The notes beneath the pieces were generated by a model. It was not told the DNA's origin. It made no database searches and was given only the letters and a program-made list of their open reading frames with translations. The translations under genes were made by a program, and so were the position numbers. Shown here in pieces: positions 1 through 6,852 of a stretch of 15,411 nt of DNA. Every line of letters begins with the position of its first letter. The stretch's first letter is position 1. This DNA comes from Bacteroidota bacterium (lineage in GTDB: Bacteria; Bacteroidota; Bacteroidia; Bacteroidales; UBA4417), in assembly GCA_020048595.1 (NCBI GenBank), contig JAIFMH010000091.1, positions 1-15,411 of the forward strand. The letters are read 5' to 3'.

Positions 1-1415
1 GACAACACCTGTCGGCAGGATATGCATCGGTGCCGCCTTTCACAGGCTTTATGGCCTGGCTGATGATTCAAATCTCGGGCTATTCGCTATTATCGGCCAG
101 GATAATCCCGATGCTGCTAAGCGGAGTTCTTGTTTTCCTGGGAGCAGCAATAACTAAAGAACTCCAGGGCAAACACTACGCCCAGGTTTTAACGGCATTG
201 GCGATTTGTGTTACCCCGTTTAATCTGCGTGGCTTTACTCTTTTTCAGCCCGTATGTTTTGATATTTTTTTCTGGAGCCTGATTTTCTGGCTAACACTGA
301 AATGGATCAACACAAAGTCGGACAAATACCTGCTCCTCCTGGGGCTTGCAGCCGGACTGGGAATGCTTAACAAATACCTGGTGGCGCTCCAGATTTTCGG
401 CCTCCTGGCAGCATTATTTTTTTCACCTTATCGGACTGTATTTGCACGGAAAGCATTTTACCTGGCAATGCTTATTGCATTTGTTGTCTTTCTTCCGAAC
501 CTGATCTGGCAAGTAAAAAACAATTTACCTGTACTGACACATATGGAGGCACTTAACGACAGCCAGCTGGTAAATGTAAACCGATTATCTTTTTTTACCG
601 ATCAGCTCTTTATGGGTTCGATGGCAATTCTCCTTTTTATACCCGGCATTTTTCTTATGAGTTTTGGCAAAAGCATGAAACCATTTCGCCCGGTGATAGT
701 TGCAGGTTTTATTGTTTTATTTCTTCTGGCTATTCTCAGGGGAAAAAGCTACTATACTATAGGATTATTCCCGCTCTGGATTGCAGCCGGAGGTGTATTC
801 TGGGAGCTCAGACTAAAAAGGAATGTAACAAAAATCCTGCTTCCGGCGCTGATACTATTGATGACCATACCCATGCTGCCAATGGGAATCCCGATATATA
901 AAGCGGAGAAACTTGCAGAATATTTTGCCAGAGTTAAAGATAAATATGGTTTTGATATGGTCCTTCGCTGGGAAACAGGCAAAATTCACAGCCTGCCACA
1001 GGATTATGCCGATATGCTGGGTTGGGACGAACTGGCGGCTATTACAGCAAAAGCGTATCATCAGGTTCCGGATAAGAAAGCCACCATGATTTATGCTGAG
1101 AACTACGGGCAAGCCGGCGCCATCATGGTGATAGGAAAAAAATACAATCTGCCCGAGCCTGTATGTTTTTCGGAAAGCTTTTACTATTGGTTCCCCAGGA
1201 ATCCTGAACATGAGATCACGAACCTGATTTATGTCAATGATGAACTTGGTGAAGATGTAAATGAGCTCTTTGCCAACTGCCGTTTGATCGGGAAAATAGA
1301 AAATCCGCTCGCCAGGGAATTTGGTACCGGGGTATGGCTTTGTACAAATCCACGTTCCAGTTTCAACGAATTGTGGAGGCAAAGGATTCCGCAGGTTACA
1401 AATCCGTTTCAATAA
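1..1415 (+). CDS. GT83/ArnT-like polytopic glycosyltransferase, 5' end outside window
   Basis: This is an integral-membrane glycosyltransferase of the ArnT/PMT type (GT83 or PMT_2-like). Such enzymes move a sugar from a polyprenyl-phosphate donor to a lipid or protein on the outer face of the inner membrane. The frame is open to the left edge and reads QHLSAGYASVPPFTGFMAWL, matching the family segment 'HLAxGYxDxPPLxAxxAWL', so the GTG at 30 is unlikely to be the true start and the N-terminal loop with the catalytic acidic residue lies outside. About ten hydrophobic segments follow, then a soluble C-terminal part of roughly 170 residues. That part contains LPQDYADMLGWDEL and ENYGQAGAI, which match the family's LPQxYADMxGWxEL and xNYGxAGAI blocks. 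The stop is TAA at 1413. Family assignment is firm from motif order; the sugar and acceptor cannot be told. A 260-bp gap separates it from the next gene. Confidence 0.88.
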   Translation, partial: QHLSAGYASVPPFTGFMAWLMIQISGYSLLSARIIPMLLSGVLVFLGAAITKELQGKHYAQVLTALAICVTPFNLRGFTLFQPVCFDIFFWSLIFWLTLKWINTKSDKYLLLLGLAAGLGMLNKYLVALQIFGLLAALFFSPYRTVFARKAFYLAMLIAFVVFLPNLIWQVKNNLPVLTHMEALNDSQLVNVNRLSFFTDQLFMGSMAILLFIPGIFLMSFGKSMKPFRPVIVAGFIVLFLLAILRGKSYYTIGLFPLWIAAGGVFWELRLKRNVTKILLPALILLMTIPMLPMGIPIYKAEKLAEYFARVKDKYGFDMVLRWETGKIHSLPQDYADMLGWDELAAITAKAYHQVPDKKATMIYAENYGQAGAIMVIGKKYNLPEPVCFSESFYYWFPRNPEHEITNLIYVNDELGEDVNELFANCRLIGKIENPLAREFGTGVWLCTNPRSSFNELWRQRIPQVTNPFQ

Positions 1416-1425
1416 CCGAAATCAA

Positions 1426-1621
1426 TTTGAATATTCGTAACAAATCAGTTAAATTTAAGCATTGGCAAACAAATATATGCCACAGATCTCACAGATTATT
1501 TTGCAACATGCATATTCAAACTATATTTAATTAACTGCTGAAAGCAGTTTAAATCTGTGTAATCTGAGTAATCTGTGGCTAAATTACCATACATCAGGCT
1601 GATTATTTACGAATATTCAAA
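1426..1621. repeat. Palindromic MITE-like intergenic element with nested inverted repeats
   Basis: A 196-bp gene-free segment is bounded by inverted copies of a 23-bp sequence at 1426-1448 and 1599-1621. They match at 21 of 23 positions, with the outer 15 bp (TTTGAATATTCGTAA and its complement) perfect. Inside lies a second arm pair, 1479-1498 and 1560-1579, matching at 17 of 20 and built from 9-bp units: right arm AATCTGTGT, AATCTGAGT, AATCTGTGG (1552-1578), left arm two complementary units (1480-1497). At the centre is a perfect 7-bp hairpin, AACTGCT-GAA-AGCAGTT (1533-1549). No ORF of its own is visible and no clear target-site duplication flanks it. Similar 'AATCTGTG' palindromes are familiar in intergenic DNA of environmental bacteria, from memory only. 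It could be a non-autonomous transposon remnant or a structured intergenic repeat. Confidence 0.7.
1533..1549. repeat. Central hairpin of the palindromic element
   Basis: A perfect 7-bp stem, AACTGCT/AGCAGTT, closes on a 3-base GAA loop in the middle of the 1426-1621 element. No T-run follows on either strand, so it is not a convincing intrinsic terminator, although it lies downstream of the glycosyltransferase gene ending at 1415. Confidence 0.6.
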
Positions 1622-1675
1622 CGCTGATCATTAAACACCAGCAAGTTCAATCCACTTTATACTAATTCAGATATC

Positions 1676-2341
1676 ATGATAAAAATCGTAAAAATACTGG
1701 TCAGGATAGTACTTCTGCTGGTTATCCTTTTCCTGGTAACCCGCACATTTAAACGGGCTGACGAAAGAAAGTACGGAGCTACATCGGCAGCTGTTTTTTC
1801 AAAAGGGAACGCACCCGACAGTATCCGGAAGGAAGTGCTTACAACATTGCATAAATTCCAGGATGGGTATTCCAAACGGAATACCGGCCAGGTGGAACCG
1901 TTTATGAAATCCCTTTATTCAAAGGACAATATCCTGATTTTGGGAACCATGCCGGGGGAAATTTTCAGCGGGAACAAAAGGGCAACCCGGCTTGTAAAAA
2001 GCGACTGGGAATCGTGGGGCGATTGCCGGTTTGCCATGGACAGCGCCAATATTTCATCAAAGGATAATGTTGCATGGTTTTCAGCCAGGGGATATGTAAA
2101 ATTTGATCTTTCAAGCCTGCTGGTTATTCCGTTGCGACTGACCGGCGTGATGGTAAAGGAAGATGGGATCTGGAAATTCCAACAGCAGCAGTTCCAGTTT
2201 GATGTGGATTTCAGCTTTTCAATGCTGGCAGCTGTTTTACTTTTTATATGGCTGGTTGTGAGTGTGATTACCCTGATTGTTGTGACTATTAAAAGCCTGA
2301 AAAAGCGTACTTCGGGTGCTTCCAGGAAGTATGTCAGGTAA
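1676..2341 (+). CDS. Membrane-anchored NTF2/SnoaL-like domain protein
   Basis: The predicted 221-residue protein has an N-terminal hydrophobic helix (about residues 5-23), a soluble middle of about 155 residues, and a second strong transmembrane helix (about 183-208) ending in a basic tail. The middle has the pattern of a SnoaL_3/nuclear-transport-factor-2-like domain: a helical start (LTTLHKFQDGYSKRNTGQV), then LGTMPGEIFSG, a W-x-x-W segment (DWESWGD), VAWFSARGYV, and a closing LRLTGVMVKEDGIWKFQQQQF. In this fold the cone-shaped pocket may be enzymatic or only ligand-binding; I see no conserved catalytic pair that decides. The ATG at 1676 is the only sensible start, just before the hydrophobic helix, and it has no Shine-Dalgarno sequence. 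It converges on the gene at 2343-2951, with one base between the two stop codons. The fold is a moderately strong call; the function is unknown. Confidence 0.8.
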   Translation: MIKIVKILVRIVLLLVILFLVTRTFKRADERKYGATSAAVFSKGNAPDSIRKEVLTTLHKFQDGYSKRNTGQVEPFMKSLYSKDNILILGTMPGEIFSGNKRATRLVKSDWESWGDCRFAMDSANISSKDNVAWFSARGYVKFDLSSLLVIPLRLTGVMVKEDGIWKFQQQQFQFDVDFSFSMLAAVLLFIWLVVSVITLIVVTIKSLKKRTSGASRKYVR

Positions 2342-2342
2342 T

Positions 2343-2951
2343 TTAATCCGCAGATTCTACCTTGTTTCGGTTTATTATCTCTATCCGCAGCATAAGCAGT
2401 AACAAGGCGCCTGTGCAAAGAACCGCCCTGATGGCATATACCGATGCCAGCCAGCCTTTGCTTGCAAAAAGCGAAATTCCAGCGGCAACCAGCATCATGA
2501 TCCACACCGAAAACGCTTCAGTGTTTTTCTTCTGATATGTCATACGTCCAAGCACAGGGAAATACGAAATCACCATGATGCTTTGAACAGAATAATTCGC
2601 AATAACATGGTTATTGGATATTCCCCAAAAGGCAATGATCCCGATTACTGCAGCCAGGCATCCGATGTCGAACCGGTTAAAGCGTGTTGAATGGTCACCC
2701 CATATCACTATTGCAATCGTAACACTTACAACCATTATCAGGTCAGTGAAATTCAACATATTATCGCTTATGCTGTGATCGCCTTCGGCAAAATACGTAA
2801 ACAGGCTGATGCCAACCGCCAGCGAGAAAAAAGTCCACATAGCCAGCGACGGGCTGATTTTTTTATGATAAAGCAAATAGACATACCGGGATAAGATAAA
2901 AATGTTTATTCCGGAAACTATGATATTTATATACAGTTTATTGAAAAGCAT
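2343..2951 (-). CDS. Seven-helix integral membrane protein with internal duplication
   Basis: The predicted 202-residue protein is almost entirely hydrophobic, with about seven membrane segments (near 5-27, 37-55, 66-84, 95-112, 118-135, 146-164, 168-187). The two halves resemble each other: residues 30-51 and 141-162 align without gaps, sharing K-K, a W at position 10 of the repeat, and A-x-G-I-S-L-F at its end. Each repeat sits beside a proline-containing segment (P34-S-L-A-M-W, and F-P132-V-L-G-R just before the second). This arrangement recalls PQ-loop/SWEET-type small transporters and an uncharacterised family of small bacterial membrane proteins I have seen without a name; no substrate can be inferred. 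The ATG at 2951 starts directly before the first helix. A weak promoter-like TACTTTTA lies on the minus strand at 2982-2989. Confidence 0.75.
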   Translation of the reverse strand: MLFNKLYINIIVSGINIFILSRYVYLLYHKKISPSLAMWTFFSLAVGISLFTYFAEGDHSISDNMLNFTDLIMVVSVTIAIVIWGDHSTRFNRFDIGCLAAVIGIIAFWGISNNHVIANYSVQSIMVISYFPVLGRMTYQKKNTEAFSVWIMMLVAAGISLFASKGWLASVYAIRAVLCTGALLLLMLRIEIINRNKVESAD

Positions 2952-3294
2952 GTGGTGTTTCCCGCTCTTTAAATGGCTCTGTAAAAGTATTGAAAATCCG
3001 GATGGAGGGGTCTACTACTTTTCTTCGGTATTCCGTACTTTTTTAAATCATAATCCAGGTTCCTCTGGCTATGATCTGTAAATGCAGGTATGCCCTCTGA
3101 AACACATCATAAACATGGTAATCAGCACATGCACATAAAAAAACGAAAGTTTAAATGCTATGAATCAACAATATAGCAACTCTTTTGTGGGATAGCAGAA
3201 AACAAGAAATTAATCTTTTTAAGCAACCAAAGCAAACAAACTTTTTAAATATCTTTGTTGTCAGTATTTAAAATTTCCAGTAACCGCTTTTGAT
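2952..3294. other. 343-bp divergent intergenic region
   Basis: This stretch separates the divergent genes ending at 2951 (-) and starting at 3295 (+). I see no ORF worth calling and no RNA gene. It holds a good -7 promoter motif for the polysaccharide operon (3250-3257), a weak -7-like element for the minus-strand membrane gene (2982-2989), and one small inverted repeat TGCTAT/ATAGCA (3156-3161 and 3173-3178) of doubtful meaning. The last 100 bases are markedly A/T-rich. Confidence 0.5.
3250..3257 (+). promoter_or_regulatory. Bacteroidetes-type -7 promoter element (TATCTTTG)
   Basis: TATCTTTG matches the Bacteroidetes sigma-ABfr -7 consensus TAnnTTTG exactly. It lies 37 bases before the ATG of the sugar aminotransferase gene, giving a short leader. 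I do not see a good -33 TTTG at the usual distance, so the call rests on the -7 element and its position. It would drive the three-gene operon 3295-6237. Confidence 0.55.
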
Positions 3295-4404
3295 ATGAGC
3301 ATAAGATACCCTGTATATATGCCTGAAATGCAAGGCAATGAAAAAAAATATGTGAACGAATGCCTCAATACTACCTGGATATCTTCCCGTGGCAAATATG
3401 TTTCGTCTTTTGAAGAACATTTTGCCAAATATCTTGAGATTGATCACGCAAGTGCTGTAAATAATGGAACGGTAGCCTTACATGTTGCATTGCTGGCTTT
3501 GGGAATTGGACCTGGCGACGAGGTAATTGTCCCTACACTTACCTATATTGCAACAGTAAATCCCGTTAAATATGTAGGCGCTACACCTGTTTTTGCCGAT
3601 TGTGAAAATACATACTGGCAAATCGATCCTGAAGATGTTAAGCGCAAAATCACCTCAAAAACGAAAGCGGTTCTGGTAGTTCATTTGTTCGGGCATCCAT
3701 GCCAGATGGACCAGCTTGTTGAAATCTGCACTCAAAACAACTTATTCCTTATTGAGGATTGCGCTGAATCAATTGGCAGTACGTATAAAGGCAAACATAC
3801 GGGCACTTTCGGCGACATAGCTACTTTCAGCTTTTTCGGCAATAAAACTATCACCACCGGTGAGGGGGGTATGGTTGTATCAAAGAATAAATCAATTATC
3901 GAAAAAGTAGCTAATCTGAAGAATCAGGGTATTTCGGCCGAGATTCAATACTGGCACGATAGCATTGGCTACAATTACCGGATGACAAATATTTGCGCAG
4001 CCATTGGACTGGCACAACTCGAAAAAATTGATCCGATTATAAAACAAAAGAACAATGTTGCAAACACATACAAATCGTTGTTTGCATATACAGAAATTCA
4101 TATGCAGCCACAGCATCCGGATGCTTTCCATTCGTACTGGATGTGCTCTTTTCTGTTACCACGAAATAATAACAGGGACAAGCTGCGTGCCTACCTGCAG
4201 ACGTTCGGAATTGAATCACGGCCGGTTTTTTATCCGGTTCATTCCATGTCCATGTATGCTGAATTTGCTCAAGGTATAAGTTTTGTAAACTCTGATGAGA
4301 TAAGCAGAAGAGGTATCACTTTGCCGAGTTACCCTTCACTTAATACTAACGACATTACATTTATCGCAAATAAGGTTCTGGATTTTATAGATCTGCATGA
4401 ATAA
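3295..4404 (+). CDS. DegT/DnrJ/EryC1/StrS sugar aminotransferase, perosamine-synthase-like
   Basis: This is a PLP-dependent aminotransferase that adds an amino group to a nucleotide-linked keto sugar in the cytoplasm. At 369 residues it has the usual family length. It opens with GNEKKYVNECLNTTWISSRG, very like GDP-perosamine synthases (Per/RfbE), which use GDP-4-keto-6-deoxymannose and glutamate. Further family blocks follow in order: NNGTVALHVALLALGIGPGD, PTLTYIATVNPV, the HLFGHP segment, IEDCAES with D155 expected under the PLP ring, and SFFGNKTITTGEGG with K184 as the Schiff-base lysine. The C-terminal ESRPVFYPVHSM block is also typical. It is first in an operon with two glycosyltransferases, and its last 8 bases (ATGAATAA) contain the next start codon, suggesting coupled translation. 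No GDP-mannose dehydratase is in the window, so the substrate is inferred from similarity only; another 4-amino sugar is possible. Confidence 0.9.
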   Translation: MSIRYPVYMPEMQGNEKKYVNECLNTTWISSRGKYVSSFEEHFAKYLEIDHASAVNNGTVALHVALLALGIGPGDEVIVPTLTYIATVNPVKYVGATPVFADCENTYWQIDPEDVKRKITSKTKAVLVVHLFGHPCQMDQLVEICTQNNLFLIEDCAESIGSTYKGKHTGTFGDIATFSFFGNKTITTGEGGMVVSKNKSIIEKVANLKNQGISAEIQYWHDSIGYNYRMTNICAAIGLAQLEKIDPIIKQKNNVANTYKSLFAYTEIHMQPQHPDAFHSYWMCSFLLPRNNNRDKLRAYLQTFGIESRPVFYPVHSMSMYAEFAQGISFVNSDEISRRGITLPSYPSLNTNDITFIANKVLDFIDLHE

Positions 4405-5158
4405 GCTATCAGTCGTAATCATAACGTTTAACGAAGAAAAAAACATAGAGCGCTGCCTTTTATCAGTAAAAGACATTGCCGATGAAATTATTGTGGTTGA
4501 CTCACTTTCAACTGATTTAACTAAAAGTATTTGTCAGAAATATGCTGTCCGTTTTATTGAACAGCCTTTTTTAGGATACATTGAACAGAAAAACTATGCA
4601 GCGTCAATGGCAAATTTCGACCTGGTGCTTTCGCTTGATGCCGATGAAGCTGTGGGTGAAACACTTGCCGGCTCAATAGCGGAAGTAAAAATAAATGGGG
4701 ACAAAGATGGTTATTTTATGAACCGTGTTACCAATTATTGCGGAAAATGGATAAGACATGGAGCGTGGTATCCGGACAAAAAACTACGGCTTTGGAACAA
4801 AACTAAGGGAACCTGGGCCGGGACTAACATTCATGAATGGTACCAAATGAAACCAGGTTCAAAAACCGGATATCTGAAGGGTGACATTTTGCATTTTTCA
4901 TATGATTCTGTTGAGGCACATGTGGCGCAATTCAATAAATTTACTTCGCTTTCGGCCACTGAAATGAACAAATCGGGAATGAGAGCAACTGTTTTTAAAA
5001 TATACCTGAGTCCACTGGTGAACTTTTTCAAAGGATTTTTTCTTCGTCTTGGATTCCTTGATGGGTATTACGGCATCATGATCTGTTTTTTCAATGCGTT
5101 TGCAACGTATACCAAATACCTCAAACTCCGGCAACTGAACAAAGGATTAAGAATATAA
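4397..5158 (+). CDS. GT2 glycosyltransferase, WaaE/KdtX-like
   Basis: This cytoplasmic-face GT-A family 2 transferase has 253 residues, normal for the WaaE (LPS core beta-1,4-glucosyltransferase) group. The N-terminus shows SVVIITFNEEKNIERCL, the nucleotide-sugar-binding start, then EIIVVDSLSTD, where L replaces the usual G of DSGSTD. The metal-binding D-x-D is D81-A-D83 in LSLDADEAVG. A middle block NRVTNYCGKWIRHGAWYPD and a late block with GFFLRLGFLDGYYG are both characteristic of the WaaE group; the latter is a hydrophobic, membrane-associating C-terminal part. It starts inside the end of the aminotransferase gene (8-bp overlap) and is followed after 8 bases by a GT4 gene, so the three are probably one transcript. 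The family is clear; donor and acceptor sugars are not, and WaaE-like Bacteroidetes proteins need not make the same linkage as in enterobacteria. Confidence 0.88.
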   Translation: MNKLSVVIITFNEEKNIERCLLSVKDIADEIIVVDSLSTDLTKSICQKYAVRFIEQPFLGYIEQKNYAASMANFDLVLSLDADEAVGETLAGSIAEVKINGDKDGYFMNRVTNYCGKWIRHGAWYPDKKLRLWNKTKGTWAGTNIHEWYQMKPGSKTGYLKGDILHFSYDSVEAHVAQFNKFTSLSATEMNKSGMRATVFKIYLSPLVNFFKGFFLRLGFLDGYYGIMICFFNAFATYTKYLKLRQLNKGLRI

Positions 5159-5166
5159 ATTTTCTT

Positions 5167-6237
5167 ATGACAAAAAAACGTACTGTACTTATTGATCTCG
5201 ACAGGCTGAAGGACTTGAATAACGGATTAGGACAGGTTGCCCTCAACTATGGTCACATATTGGGACAAACAGATGATCCTCAGCTCAGGTTTACATTATT
5301 GGTTCCTAAAAACTTTGTAGGGTATTTCGGCAACAGAGTTGAATATGAAGTGATTTCTTTTAAAAGACGATATCTTCCGTTTTTCTGCCCATCATACCAC
5401 TTATGGCATTCCATCCATCAGGATTGTTCCTACTTTCCATGTGATAAACATACACCTATTCTGCTGACTATTAATGATTTGAATTTTTTAGGAGAGAAAA
5501 GCAAACTAAAAGCTTCACAACGGCTACGGCATTTACAAAAAATTGTAAGCCGGGCCCAACACATCACAACCATATCAGATTATACTTCTGATGTTGTAAA
5601 ACAAAACCTGGATATTGGAAAAACTCCAATAAAAACGGTTTATCTGGGTGTAGAAGTTAAACATTTTGAAGATGCAAAACGCCCGGTTTTTGTTCCCCGT
5701 GGGAAAATCCTTTTATCTGTGGGTGTGGTACGCGAAAAAAAAAATTACATGTCGCTTATTCCTTTTATGAAGGAACTACCCGAGGAGTATTGCCTTGTAA
5801 TAGCGGGTAATAAAAACTCATCCTATGCCGCCCTGATAGAATCAAAAATTAAAGAATCAGGCCTTGAAAAGCGGGTGATATTGCCCGGACTCATTTCGGA
5901 TGAGGATAAATGCTGGTTATATGCAAATTGCGAAGCTGTTTTGTTTCCTTCAAAATTTGAAGGCATGGGCTTCCCACCTATTGAAGCCATGCGTTATGAA
6001 AAACCTGTTTTTGCCTCTACGTTTTCAAGCATTCCTGAGGTTAGCGGCGACAAAGCGTATTACTGGGAAAATTTTGAACCGGTAAAAATGGCGGAGTTTT
6101 TCATTACGAAAATGAGAGAATTTACTGAAGACCCGCGGCGTGGACTTTATATAAAGGAACACTCCATGAAATATACCTGGCAAAACTGTGCCCGGCAATA
6201 TATAGCCATATATAAAGAAATGCTTGGCCTTAGTTGA
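5167..6237 (+). CDS. GT4 family glycosyltransferase
   Basis: This 356-residue GT-B fold transferase is of the family 4 (retaining) type, which uses nucleotide sugars to extend a glycan at the cytoplasmic membrane face. The C-terminal Rossmann domain is clear: GKILLSVGVVREKKN opens it, YCLVIAGNKNS and RVILPGLISDEDK follow, and the donor-binding E-x7-E motif is E265-GMGFPPI-E273. The N-terminal domain contains NNGLGQVA (residues 18-25), the glycine-rich acceptor-side loop, and ITTISDYTSDVV, a typical end of the first domain. It is the last gene of the polysaccharide operon, starting 8 bases after the WaaE-like gene, with no Shine-Dalgarno sequence. The stop is TGA. No convincing intrinsic terminator follows. 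It probably adds a hexose or deoxysugar to the same surface glycan; specificity cannot be read. Confidence 0.9.
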   Translation: MTKKRTVLIDLDRLKDLNNGLGQVALNYGHILGQTDDPQLRFTLLVPKNFVGYFGNRVEYEVISFKRRYLPFFCPSYHLWHSIHQDCSYFPCDKHTPILLTINDLNFLGEKSKLKASQRLRHLQKIVSRAQHITTISDYTSDVVKQNLDIGKTPIKTVYLGVEVKHFEDAKRPVFVPRGKILLSVGVVREKKNYMSLIPFMKELPEEYCLVIAGNKNSSYAALIESKIKESGLEKRVILPGLISDEDKCWLYANCEAVLFPSKFEGMGFPPIEAMRYEKPVFASTFSSIPEVSGDKAYYWENFEPVKMAEFFITKMREFTEDPRRGLYIKEHSMKYTWQNCARQYIAIYKEMLGLS

Positions 6238-6466
6238 TTAAAAAGGCGCGAGGGTTCAGTAACTAAGATCTATACTCCAATTCCTCCTCAAATTTTGGGA
6301 TTAGTCTGCCCAAAGCGGTTGGGACTTCAAAAAAAGCGTTAATTCAGCCCCTTTTCAGGATATATCGTGTTGTTACTATTTTGGTTCGGTCAGTATAAAA
6401 AGGTTGAAGTTTGTTTTATGACCGGTGTTTTCTATTGTTAATTTAATGTTTGCATTGACTGTTTTT
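6238..6466. other. Intergenic region between convergent genes
   Basis: This 229-bp gap lies between the end of the GT4 gene (+) and the end of the DUF2007 gene (-). The only structure I see is a short CCCAA-AGCGG-TTGGG hairpin at 6309-6323, without a T-run on the correct side for either gene. No ORF or RNA gene is supported. Confidence 0.45.
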
Positions 6467-6733
6467 CTACCCGGTAGAATCATCAGTATTTTCTTTCTCC
6501 ATATTTGTATGAAATTCATCCACTATAGCTTTAGCCTGCTCAAAGTCTTTCAAAGCAACATACACTTTTATCGTGGCCGCTTCAGTAGGCCATATGCCTA
6601 TAGGGAGAGAGGTAGCTTGCTGAATGATAGTTTCAATTTCGTTATCTTCGAGAATGCTCTTCAGCAGTCCGGCTTCCCAGGCTGACCCGGCGAAAACTTC
6701 GTAAGGAGTCAGGCTTTTATCTTCTTCTGTCAT
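6467..6733 (-). CDS. DUF2007 domain protein
   Basis: This small acidic soluble protein of 88 residues matches the DUF2007 ('putative signal transducing protein') pattern: a first strand with YEVFAGSAWEAGLLKSILED, the repeat-like NEIETII, and a second half IKVYVALKDFEQAKAIVDEF. The family is often found as a single small domain of about 70-90 residues with a ferredoxin-like alpha/beta layout; its biochemical role is not established. It lies 119 bases downstream of cstA on the same strand and may be co-transcribed or have its own weak promoter (TACCTTTA, minus strand, 6755-6762). The acidic tail after residue 78 is probably disordered. Confidence 0.85.
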   Translation of the reverse strand: MTEEDKSLTPYEVFAGSAWEAGLLKSILEDNEIETIIQQATSLPIGIWPTEAATIKVYVALKDFEQAKAIVDEFHTNMEKENTDDSTG

Positions 6734-6787
6734 GGATGAAATATTAGATGATGTTAAAGGTACGAAAAATAAAGTACATTATCCCGG

Positions 6788-6815
6788 CTGTGATGGAGTA
6801 GTATTACAATCACAG
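6788..6815. repeat. Inverted repeat between cstA and DUF2007 gene
   Basis: Perfect 7-bp arms CTGTGAT and ATCACAG are separated by 14 bases, with an inner GTA/TAC pair. On the minus strand the hairpin lies 37 bases after the cstA stop, but no T-run follows, so it is not a standard terminator. It may stabilise the 3' end of the cstA mRNA or bind a dimeric regulator; neither can be decided from sequence. Confidence 0.4.
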
Positions 6816-6852
6816 AAAATTAATAACTGATTTGTAACCGAACTGGCACGAA

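Noticed and set aside
30..32. GTG at 30 as the start of the first gene
   Set aside because: The frame is open to the window edge, and the upstream codons read as the conserved HLSAGYAS family segment, so the gene starts outside the window.
855..1412. Long minus-strand ORF (185 codons) opposite the first glycosyltransferase gene
   Set aside because: The plus-strand frame has clear GT83 family motifs in the same region; the antisense translation has no recognisable pattern and no promoter.
6309..6323. CCCAA-AGCGG-TTGGG hairpin as a terminator for the polysaccharide operon
   Set aside because: The stem is only 5 bp; an A-run rather than a T-run follows on the plus strand, and no T-run follows on the minus strand.
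6788..6815. CTGTGAT/ATCACAG repeat as a CRP or FNR-type operator
   Set aside because: The half-site spacing of 14 bases does not fit, and the repeat lies downstream of cstA rather than at a promoter; it was kept only as an inverted repeat.
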